Origin: Candidatus Corynebacterium faecipullorum
GTDB taxonomy: Bacteria > Actinomycetota > Actinomycetes > Mycobacteriales > Mycobacteriaceae
Assembly (NCBI GenBank): GCA_019114925.1
Contig: DXEO01000106.1
Coordinates: 1-6,750, forward strand
Length of the DNA stretch: 6,750 bases
Reading direction: 5' to 3'
The notes under the pieces are model-generated. The model searched no databases. It was not told where the DNA came from and worked only from the letters and a program-made list of their open reading frames with translations. The first letter of the stretch is position 1. Each line of letters opens with the position of its first letter. This document shows positions 1-5,339 of this stretch, one piece after another. The position numbers and the translations under genes were made by a program.

Positions 1-1038
1 CTGAGCATTCGAGTCACGCAATGGGTTGCGCTTCGGCTGCTCGGTCGGCGGGGCACCGTTAATGCTCAGGGCCTCGCGTCCCCCGGTGGCAGAGCCGGTG
101 ATCTCGGAGAAGTGACCGTCCTTGATGTGGATCAGTGAGCAATTCACCGAACGGGAGCCGCTCTCCCAGGTCTCACGGCTCATTGCACCCCAGAAAGGTT
201 GCAGCGTGGATTGGTAAAGGTTCTCCTCGCCGCCCAGGTAATCCATGGCATTTTGGGTGCAGGTCTCGGAGAGGAATTTATCTATGTCCTCATCGCTGGG
301 GTAGCCATTGGGGAACTTTTCGGCCAGGTTGATGACGGATACGGTCTCCATCTGGTGCGGTTCCTGGCAGGGCACGGTAGTGAGTGCCTGTTTATCATCC
401 ACCTTGCGGCACTCGCCGGGCTTGGCGACGACCGCCTGGTCCACCTCGCTGACCTTACCGGTGGATTCCTGCGGTACACCGTTGGCGTCGGTAGTCTGCA
501 GGCCACACAGCAAGGTACGGTCGCCTTGGTCCCAGGATGCGGCCGGGGGCAGGATGGAGGCGACGTCATAGCGCCCGTTGGGATCCCACTTGCCATTGAG
601 GTAACTCACCGTGGGGGCCTCGCACAGCTCATCGCGCAGGGCGTTTTGGCGTGTGATGTCGGGGCGCGTGGCGTTGGGGCCGAACTCGCTGGTGGGGTAG
701 GTACTGAGATCCTCGCGAGCCGAGACCTCGAAGCGGTGTGGTTTATCGCAGCTGATCTGCTCAAAACCGGTGGTGGTGCCATCTGGGGCGATGTCCCACG
801 TCACGCATGCCCCAGCGGAGGCGGTGGTGAAGGGAGCAGCTTCGCCGTCGGCGGCAGAAGGATCGGCGGCCTGACCGCCGTCGGCACCGGAGCTAGCGGA
901 GCCATGTCCGGCGGAATCGGTACCGGTTGGCTCGCCGCTAAAGAGGCCATAGGAGGCCATGAAGACGGCCGCGGCCACGGCTGCAACGAGGACGACGCGG
1001 ATGGCGGAGGCGGAGCGCCATGCAGATGAAGTGCTCAT
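1..1038 (-). CDS. Septum formation family protein, membrane-anchored, partial (C-terminus beyond window edge)
   Basis: The frame is open for 346 codons from ATG at 1038 to the window edge, so the C-terminus is missing. Residues 14-33 form one hydrophobic segment (VVLVAAVAAAVF core) after an Arg-containing N-terminus. This suggests a signal anchor with the rest outside the cytoplasmic membrane. A Gly/Ala/Ser/Asp-rich spacer follows (about 35-75). Then come two copies of one module: C78-C97-x2-P100H101-C139-W169-C178 and C210-C224-x2-P227H228-C260-W291-C300. This Cys pattern with a C-x2-PH-x2-E signature resembles the Septum_form family of Actinobacteria (recognised by eye, not searched). The exported Cys pairs probably form disulfides. 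The exact biochemical role is unknown; 'septum formation' is a family name. The start is supported by GAGGAG 4 nt upstream. The gene lies 74 nt downstream of farR on the same strand and may be co-transcribed with it. Frame and product class are well supported, function weakly. Confidence 0.85.
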   Translation of the reverse strand, partial: MSTSSAWRSASAIRVVLVAAVAAAVFMASYGLFSGEPTGTDSAGHGSASSGADGGQAADPSAADGEAAPFTTASAGACVTWDIAPDGTTTGFEQISCDKPHRFEVSAREDLSTYPTSEFGPNATRPDITRQNALRDELCEAPTVSYLNGKWDPNGRYDVASILPPAASWDQGDRTLLCGLQTTDANGVPQESTGKVSEVDQAVVAKPGECRKVDDKQALTTVPCQEPHQMETVSVINLAEKFPNGYPSDEDIDKFLSETCTQNAMDYLGGEENLYQSTLQPFWGAMSRETWESGSRSVNCSLIHIKDGHFSEITGSATGGREALSINGAPPTEQPKRNPLRDSNAQ

Positions 1039-1042
1039 AGAA

Positions 1043-1048
1043 CTCCTC
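1043..1048 (-). promoter_or_regulatory. Ribosome binding site of the septum formation family gene
   Basis: On the minus strand GAGGAG lies 4 nt before the ATG at 1038. The spacing is short but the match to the 16S tail is good, and it fixes the start. A TAGTAT hexamer just upstream (1049-1054) fits the TAnnnT -10 pattern, but I see no convincing -35. An independent promoter in the 74-nt gap after farR is therefore possible and unproven. Confidence 0.6.
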
Positions 1049-1112
1049 ATACTACTCCCTTAGCAGCCCTGGCTTCTAGCCCAGCCCGGCGCCGTTCGGG
1101 GCGAGGGCGCGG

Positions 1113-1844
1113 TTAGATACGCGTGCGGGAGACGTGGGTCGTGAGCCGGTAGCGGTCAGTGCGGTATACCGAGGAGCACCATTCAACCGGCCGGTCCCCG
1201 GAGCAGGCGAGGCGGGTGATGTGGAGAAGTGGGGTGTTCGGGGGGACGTCGAGAAGCTCGGCGATGTCCTCCTCCGCCGCCACCGCGGTGACTGTCTGCT
1301 CGGCCTCGGTGATGGGGACCTTGAAGGTGCTATCCAGAATCGCGTAGACGGAGTTATAGATGTCATTTTCTAGCAGCGTCGGCGCGAAGGCGGAGTTGTA
1401 CCAACCATCGTCGATGGAATAAGGCTCACCATCGCCCAAGCGCAGGCGCCGCAGGTGGGTGTGCGCAACCGTGGTCTCTGTGCCGAAGAAATCACAAACC
1501 TCGCTGGGCGCGGTGCTGCGCTCACCCAGCAGGATTCTCGAGGAAGCCTGTACCTTTTGGTAGCCCATCTCATCGGAAAAGGACGCCAGATGGAGCCGGG
1601 AGACCAGTGGGTTTGGAGCCACGAAGGTGCCCTTGCCTCGCACCCGCCGCAGGCGGCCTTCGGCCACTAAATCACCGATGGCGCGGCGTACGGTGATGCG
1701 GGAAACGCCGTAGGTTTCTTCAAGAATACGCTCGCCGGGAAGGATGTCACCGGGTTTGAGGGTGGTCCGGCAGAGCTCGGAGAGAATATCCCGCAGCTGA
1801 GCGTGCTTGGGCACGGGGCCGTCGGTAATAATGTGAGGTGCCAT
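1113..1844 (-). CDS. farR: GntR/HutC-family transcriptional regulator FarR
   Basis: This is a 243-residue DNA-binding regulator. Residues 10-75 form a GntR winged helix-turn-helix: PVPKHAQLRDIL, LKPGDILPGERILEETYGVS, RITVRRAIGDLVAEG and the wing GKGTFV. Residues from about 85 to the end match a UTRA ligand-binding domain, with typical PYSIDDGWYN and PPNTPLLHITRLA segments, which places it in the HutC subfamily. The position beside serS and the sequence match FarR, described in C. glutamicum as a putative regulator of amino-acid metabolism; the effector is not visible here. Start choice: an ATG at 1853 would add MNN, but neither ATG has a Shine-Dalgarno sequence. A -10-like TATCAT (1857-1852) lies exactly 7 nt before the ATG at 1844, so I prefer a leaderless start at 1844. 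Divergent from serS; probably autoregulated through the inverted repeat at 1860-1879. Confidence 0.88.
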   Translation of the reverse strand: MAPHIITDGPVPKHAQLRDILSELCRTTLKPGDILPGERILEETYGVSRITVRRAIGDLVAEGRLRRVRGKGTFVAPNPLVSRLHLASFSDEMGYQKVQASSRILLGERSTAPSEVCDFFGTETTVAHTHLRRLRLGDGEPYSIDDGWYNSAFAPTLLENDIYNSVYAILDSTFKVPITEAEQTVTAVAAEEDIAELLDVPPNTPLLHITRLACSGDRPVEWCSSVYRTDRYRLTTHVSRTRI

Positions 1845-1881
1845 GTTGTTCATGATAATGCGCTGGTTATGACCAGCGCAA
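1844..1881 (-). promoter_or_regulatory. Putative farR promoter giving a leaderless mRNA
   Basis: Reading the minus strand, a TTGCGC -35-like hexamer (1881-1876), an 18-nt spacer and a TATCAT -10 (1857-1852) are followed after 7 nt by the A of ATG at 1844. This spacing places transcription initiation at or next to the start codon. It would explain the absence of any ribosome binding site. The -35 match is moderate and the -10 fits corynebacterial TAnnnT. Inferred from pattern only. Confidence 0.5.
1860..1879. promoter_or_regulatory. Perfect inverted repeat, candidate FarR operator between farR and serS
   Basis: GCGCTGGTTATGACCAGCGC consists of perfect 8-bp arms around a 4-nt centre. Its core, GGT-N4-ACC, resembles the GT...AC half-site geometry of GntR-family operators. 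It occupies the -35/-10 spacer of the putative farR promoter. Its right edge is 18 bp upstream of the serS -10, where a -35 would be. Bound protein would be expected to block farR transcription, and it could also affect serS. FarR is the obvious candidate ligand because its gene is adjacent; this is inference. Confidence 0.6.
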
Positions 1882-1897
1882 AGGTATGGCCGTGCGC

Positions 1898-1911
1898 TAA
1901 ACTATCCGGCG
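1898..1911 (+). promoter_or_regulatory. Putative serS -10 element and leaderless start
   Basis: TAAACT at 1898-1903 fits the corynebacterial TAnnnT -10 consensus and ends 7 nt before the GTG at 1911. Transcription would then start at the start codon. No Shine-Dalgarno sequence precedes the GTG. No good -35 is visible at 16-19 nt upstream; that position is taken up by the edge of the inverted repeat. Confidence 0.5.
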
Positions 1912-3173
1912 TGATTGATCTCAAGTTTCTTCGCGAAAATCCCGATGTCGTCCGCGCCTCCCAGGTAAACCGTGGGGAGGACCCCGCTTTGGTGGACCAG
2001 CTGCTCGCCGCCGATGAACAGCGCCGCGCGGCCATTGTGAAGGCAGACCAGCTGCGCTCGGAGCAGAAGGCCTTTGGTAAGAAGATTGGCCAGGCCTCCC
2101 CTGAGGAGCGCCCGGCGCTGCTGGAGGGCTCTAACGAGCTGAAGGAAAAGGTCAAGGCGGCCGGCGAGGAAGCGGCCGCGGCCGAGGCCAAGGTGACGGA
2201 GCTGCAGTACCAGCTCTCCAACGTGGTGGAGGGTGCTCCGGCGGGCGGCGAGGATGACTTCATTGTGCTCGAGGAGGTCGGTGAGAAGCCGCAGTTCGAC
2301 TTCGAGCCGAAGGATCACCTGGAGTTGGGTGAGACGCTGGGGCTTATCGACGTCAAGCGGGGAGCCAAAGTAGGCGGCGCACGTTTCTACTACCTCACTG
2401 GTGATGGCGCCTTCCTGCAGCTGGGTATGTTGATGTTGGCTGCGCAGAAGGCCCGTGAGGCAGGCTTTAAGCTGATGATTCCGCCGGTGCTCGTGCGCCC
2501 GGACGTCATGCAGGGAACTGGCTTCTTGGGTCAGCACTCGGATGAGATTTACTACCTGCCGGCGGATGATCTTTATCTGGTCGGCACCTCCGAGGTGGCC
2601 TTGGCCGGTTACCACAAGGAAGAAATCATCGACCTGTCCAAGGGGCCGCTGCAGTATGCAGGCTGGTCTTCCTGCTTCCGCCGCGAAGCTGGTTCGCACG
2701 GCAAGGACACCCGCGGCATCCTGCGCGTGCACCAGTTCGACAAGCTGGAGATGTTTGTCTACTGCAAGCCGGAAGACGCGGAGGAGATGCACCAGAAGCT
2801 CCTGAACATGGAAAAGGACATGCTGGCGGCGATGGAGCTGCCCTACCGCACCATCGATATCGCGGGTGGGGACCTAGGTTCGTCCGCGGCCCGCAAGTTC
2901 GATAACGAGGCGTGGGTGCCCACCCAGGGCACGTACCGCGAGCTCACCTCGACCTCGAACTGCACCACCTTCCAGGCGCGCCGCCTGTCCACGCGCTACC
3001 GCGATGAGAACGGCAAGACCCAGTACGCCGCCACGCTCAATGGCACCCTGGCTACCACCCGCTGGCTCGTGGCCATCCTGGAGAACCACCAGCAGGCAGA
3101 CGGCTCCGTGGTGGTTCCGGAAGCATTGCGCCCATTCGTGGGTAAGGACGTGCTGTACCCCGTAAACTCCTAG
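1911..3173 (+). CDS. serS: Seryl-tRNA synthetase
   Basis: This class II aminoacyl-tRNA synthetase charges tRNA-Ser with serine in the cytoplasm, acting as a homodimer. The 420-residue length is normal for bacteria. The N-terminus (MIDLKFLRENPDVVRAS) is typical of the family. Residues of about 30-105 are Lys/Glu/Ala-rich and form the antiparallel coiled-coil arm that binds the long variable arm of tRNA-Ser. The catalytic domain shows the serine-pocket TSE motif (T226-E228), motif 2 with CFRREAGSHGKDTRG (from C255) and motif 3 with NGTLATTRWLVAILENHQ (Arg384). The start is set at GTG 1911 because homologous proteins begin MIDLKFLRE. In-frame ATG codons further upstream (for example 1869) would add an unrelated sequence and overlap the operator. 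It is divergent from farR; a hairpin begins 6 nt after the stop codon. Confidence 0.97.
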   Translation: MIDLKFLRENPDVVRASQVNRGEDPALVDQLLAADEQRRAAIVKADQLRSEQKAFGKKIGQASPEERPALLEGSNELKEKVKAAGEEAAAAEAKVTELQYQLSNVVEGAPAGGEDDFIVLEEVGEKPQFDFEPKDHLELGETLGLIDVKRGAKVGGARFYYLTGDGAFLQLGMLMLAAQKAREAGFKLMIPPVLVRPDVMQGTGFLGQHSDEIYYLPADDLYLVGTSEVALAGYHKEEIIDLSKGPLQYAGWSSCFRREAGSHGKDTRGILRVHQFDKLEMFVYCKPEDAEEMHQKLLNMEKDMLAAMELPYRTIDIAGGDLGSSAARKFDNEAWVPTQGTYRELTSTSNCTTFQARRLSTRYRDENGKTQYAATLNGTLATTRWLVAILENHQQADGSVVVPEALRPFVGKDVLYPVNS

Positions 3174-3179
3174 AAGAAC

Positions 3180-3205
3180 GCGGTGCGCGGGGCTTCGCGC
3201 GCCGC
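3180..3205 (+). terminator. GC-rich hairpin after serS, possible weak terminator or attenuator
   Basis: A 10-bp stem (GCGGTGCGCG with CGCGCGCCGC, one G-U pair) encloses a GGGCTT loop and begins 6 nt after the serS stop. It is followed by CCTCTCTTGTCCC, which is pyrimidine-rich but not a proper U tract. It could terminate part of the serS transcripts, stabilise the serS mRNA 3' end, or act as a partial stop before the downstream acyltransferase gene. Confidence 0.5.
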
Positions 3206-3254
3206 CCTCTCTTGTCCCTCCTCGCTGCTCTCGACGGCGGGGTCTTAGCTGTTT

Positions 3255-3258
3255 GGAG
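3255..3258 (+). promoter_or_regulatory. Ribosome binding site deciding the acyltransferase start
   Basis: GGAG lies 4 nt upstream of ATG 3263. The frame stays open upstream to a TTG at 3212, but the extra 17 residues do not look like PlsC sequence and the TTG lies just after the serS hairpin. The ATG is preferred. Confidence 0.5.
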
Positions 3259-3262
3259 CACC

Positions 3263-5008
3263 ATGAGCGCTGTGACTAACTTCCTCTACCGGCAGATCAC
3301 ACACATCGGCCGCGGGGTGACTCTGGCCCAGGGGCTCAAGATGCGCTTGTCCGGGGAGGAGAATATCCCGGATAAGGGCGGGGCCGTCATTGTCTGCAAC
3401 CACACCGGCTACATGGACTTCCTCTTCGGAGCTTTCCTGCCGTATCGCAAGCGCCGTTTGGTGCGCTACTTGGCAAAGGCCTCCATCTTCCAGGCGCCGA
3501 TGGCCGGACCGCTTTTTCGGGTGATGGGGCATGTCCCGGTGGATCGTATTGATGGCGGGGCGTCGATTGTCAAGGGCATCGAGTTGGCTAAGAATGGCGA
3601 GCTCGTGGGCGTGTTTGCGGAGGGAACGATTTCCCGCAGCTTCGAAATCCGCAGCATGCGTAACGGCGCGGCGCGTATTGCCCACGGTGCGGGCGTGCCG
3701 ATTATTCCGCAGGTTATCTTTGGCTCCCAGCGTATGTGGACGAAGGGGCAGAAGAAGCACTTGGGCCGCACGAAGACGCCGGTGCTGATTAAAGCCTTGG
3801 AGCCTTATTGCACGACGGGTGATTTCGACGCGGATATCGCGGAGGTGCGCCGCCGGATGCAGGAGGCCCTGGAGGGCCTGTGGGCGGAGTATGAGGCGGA
3901 GTTCGGCCCGATGCCGGCCGGCGAGTTCTGGGTGCCCGCCCGCAAGGGTGGTGGGGCGCCAACGCTGGAGGAGGCTGAGGCCCAGGAGTCCGAGGTGGAG
4001 AGTGAGCGTTACCGTGTGCGCCGGCTGCGCGATGACCTGACAAACCTCAAAGACCGCGTCTCCGAGGCCACCGTGGAGCTCATGCGCGACCGGATGGCGC
4101 TGATGAAACGGGCTGATTCCGGAGAATCGGGAGCAGAGCGTGGCGACGAGAACGTCGACGCCACGCAGGAAAACGACGCCACACAAGTTGAAAGCTCAGC
4201 TGCTGAGAAAGGCAAAGACCGTCCGCGTACTGCCCCGGAGACTCTGGAATGGATCAAGGAGAACCTCAACTCGGTGGTTGAGGAAGCCATGCGCGGCGTC
4301 GGGGAAGGCCGCGACAAGGTCACGGAGGTTATGGCGCAACTGAAGTCCGATGTGGTCGAGGCCCAGGCCTCTATGACGGCGAGCAGCAAGGAGATCTTCG
4401 CCGGTTCCGTGGTGGAGCAGGGTCTGCTTTCTGCGGCGACGCAATCGCGCATTATTGTCTCCCGCTTGCCGCACCGTGTGAAGGCCCAGTACTCCGTTGT
4501 GCCGCGGGTGATTGTGGCGGATCAGAGTGCGCTGAGCATGGAAAACGGGGAAATCTCGACGCGGCTTCAGGAAGCGCTAACGCAGCTCCACCCGCAGGTG
4601 GAGGAGTTGGTTGTACTCTCGCCCCAGGGCGAGGTGTTGGACGCTGCCGCCTTCGGGGACCTCCCCCAATCGTGTTGGCGCATCGCCTGCTCGGAAGGGG
4701 CTGAAGGGGTGCAGTTTAATGATGCTCCCGGGGGTGTGGTGGTCACGGCTTCTTCCCCCGCGGAGGGGTTAGCAGCTGTAGCGAAGAAGGTCGGGGTCGA
4801 GCCCACAGACCTCCTGTTCTTTGCCAACGAGCCTGGTGATGAGACGTTTGCGGAGGGTGGGGAAGATGCCGCCGTGCACATGGTGGCGCTGGAGACAGCC
4901 CCCATTGAGGTGATTAAGGCTGCCCAAGCGGTGACCTATTCCGCTGAACGATGTGGCATGGCAGAAGTTTTGGAGGCGATGGCGCGCTTGCAGCCGGAGG
5001 AAGAATAA
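3263..5008 (+). CDS. PlsC-type acyltransferase fused to a degenerate HAD (Cof-like) domain
   Basis: The product has 581 residues, about twice the usual 200-260 of PlsC-family enzymes. Residues 25-225 form an LPLAT domain: NHTGYMD (H47-x4-D52, catalytic), PVDR (92-95), FAEGTISRS (118-126, variant of FPEGTRS) and VPIIP (145-149). The family moves acyl groups from acyl-CoA or acyl-ACP to lysophosphatidate or similar acceptors at the membrane; the acceptor here is unknown. Residues 234-287 are a charged, probably coiled-coil helix, then an acidic linker to about 328, then more helix. Residues 415-581 resemble a Cof-type HAD phosphatase: VIVADQSALSMENGEIS matches the motif I strand, VVLS (450-453) motif II, and KKVGVEPTDLLFFANEPGDE motif IV. 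However, DxDGT is absent, the motif III Lys position holds E501, and the cap is very short, so it is probably non-catalytic. The start at ATG 3263 has GGAG 4 nt upstream; a GTG at 3272 is an alternative. The gene ends before a strong terminator. Confidence 0.85.
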   Translation: MSAVTNFLYRQITHIGRGVTLAQGLKMRLSGEENIPDKGGAVIVCNHTGYMDFLFGAFLPYRKRRLVRYLAKASIFQAPMAGPLFRVMGHVPVDRIDGGASIVKGIELAKNGELVGVFAEGTISRSFEIRSMRNGAARIAHGAGVPIIPQVIFGSQRMWTKGQKKHLGRTKTPVLIKALEPYCTTGDFDADIAEVRRRMQEALEGLWAEYEAEFGPMPAGEFWVPARKGGGAPTLEEAEAQESEVESERYRVRRLRDDLTNLKDRVSEATVELMRDRMALMKRADSGESGAERGDENVDATQENDATQVESSAAEKGKDRPRTAPETLEWIKENLNSVVEEAMRGVGEGRDKVTEVMAQLKSDVVEAQASMTASSKEIFAGSVVEQGLLSAATQSRIIVSRLPHRVKAQYSVVPRVIVADQSALSMENGEISTRLQEALTQLHPQVEELVVLSPQGEVLDAAAFGDLPQSCWRIACSEGAEGVQFNDAPGGVVVTASSPAEGLAAVAKKVGVEPTDLLFFANEPGDETFAEGGEDAAVHMVALETAPIEVIKAAQAVTYSAERCGMAEVLEAMARLQPEEE

Positions 5009-5018
5009 GGTTGGAAAC

Positions 5019-5114
5019 CCTGGACTTGCAGCTAGTTCTTAACGCCCGTTAGCACCCCCGGAAGGGGGTGTTATTTTATTTTGTCGCCCTATGAAAGGGC
5101 TGGGAAAGTCCAGG
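5019..5114. repeat. 9-bp inverted repeat bracketing the terminator
   Basis: CCTGGACTT (5019-5027) and AAGTCCAGG (5106-5114) are exact reverse complements 78 bases apart, with the terminator hairpin between them. They could form a long-range stem around the terminator, or be two half-sites in opposite orientation. A 9-bp match at this distance may also be chance. Confidence 0.35.
5050..5082 (+). terminator. Rho-independent terminator of the acyltransferase transcription unit
   Basis: The stem CACCCCC/GGGGGTG (5053-5059 with 5064-5070) closes a GGAA tetraloop. It can be lengthened by G-U, A-U and U-A pairs on the outside. It runs straight into TTATTTTATTTT (5071-5082). The stem begins about 45 bases after the acyltransferase stop codon, so it ends that unit and separates it from glpD. 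Confidence 0.92.
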
Positions 5115-5134
5115 TTACGGCGGCGGAACTTACG

Positions 5135-5150
5135 TGTGAGTAGCGTCTCC
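5135..5150. promoter_or_regulatory. Candidate CRP/GlxR-type binding site upstream of glpD
   Basis: TGTGAGTAGCGTCTCC matches 8 of 10 arm positions of the known corynebacterial GlxR consensus TGTGA-N6-TCACA: left arm perfect, right arm 3 of 5. A weaker candidate, GGTGACCTATAGCATT, lies at 5164-5179 (GTGA, central TA, then CA). cAMP-type control of a glycerol-3-phosphate oxidation gene would make sense, but degenerate matches like these arise by chance. Confidence 0.28.
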
Positions 5151-5322
5151 AGAGAGATTTACGGGTGACCTATAGCATTGGCCGTGGGAGAAAACTTCTT
5201 CCTCATCCGCCATTCGGGCAGTTGGCCGGGGCATCGGTACATCGGGCGCGTGGTGGATGAGCACACTATGCTGCGCATACCGTCAACGAGGGGCAGGCCT
5301 TTCTGACGCCGTGCAGCGAGAG

Positions 5323-5327
5323 AGGAG
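5323..5327 (+). promoter_or_regulatory. Ribosome binding site of glpD
   Basis: AGGAG sits 12 nt before the ATG at 5340, longer than the usual 5-9 nt spacing. No in-frame start codon lies closer, and the protein from 5340 has the expected N-terminus, so the start stands despite the spacing. Confidence 0.5.
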
Positions 5328-5339
5328 ACTCGGTCAACA

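Larger units (their letters stand above)
5009..5339. other. Gene-free region between the acyltransferase gene and glpD
   Basis: These 331 bases hold an intrinsic terminator near the left end, a 9-bp inverted repeat flanking it, candidate CRP/GlxR-like sites and the glpD ribosome binding site. Only short frames are present on either strand (25-70 codons), none with a convincing ribosome binding site or recognisable product. Possible -10 hexamers for glpD are TAGCAT (5173-5178) and TATGCT (5267-5272), but neither has a clear -35. The promoter cannot be fixed by eye. Confidence 0.6.

Noticed and set aside
199..1029. 276-codon plus-strand open frame opposite the septum formation gene
   Set aside because: Composition is Gly-rich and lacks any family pattern, while the minus strand encodes a coherent anchored Cys-motif protein with a good ribosome binding site. 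It is an antisense shadow.
1056..1112. Terminator between farR and the septum formation gene
   Set aside because: Only weak short stems (for example GGCT-AGA-AGCC on the minus strand) and no U tract, so it is not supported as a terminator.
1803..1910. Upstream in-frame extension of serS (starts at 1803, 1869)
   Set aside because: It would run back into the farR coding region and through the inverted repeat, and adds residues not seen in SerRS, whose N-terminus normally begins MIDLKFLRE.
1846..1911. T-box or other tRNA-sensing leader before serS
   Set aside because: The gap is too short and the serS mRNA looks leaderless. The 20-bp inverted repeat lies upstream of the probable transcription start, so it acts as DNA rather than as an RNA hairpin in serS.
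1902..2792. 296-codon minus-strand frame opposite serS
   Set aside because: The sense strand is unambiguous seryl-tRNA synthetase; this frame is its complement and shows no family features.
3245..4186. 313-codon minus-strand frame inside the acyltransferase gene
   Set aside because: His/Arg/Leu-rich composition typical of an antisense frame, with no ribosome binding site and no domain. The plus-strand PlsC motifs are clear.
5091..5168. 25-codon plus-strand ORF in the glpD leader (starts MKGLGKSR)
   Set aside because: No Shine-Dalgarno sequence, starts right after the terminator T tract, Arg-rich translation of GC-rich DNA, and nothing indicates translation.
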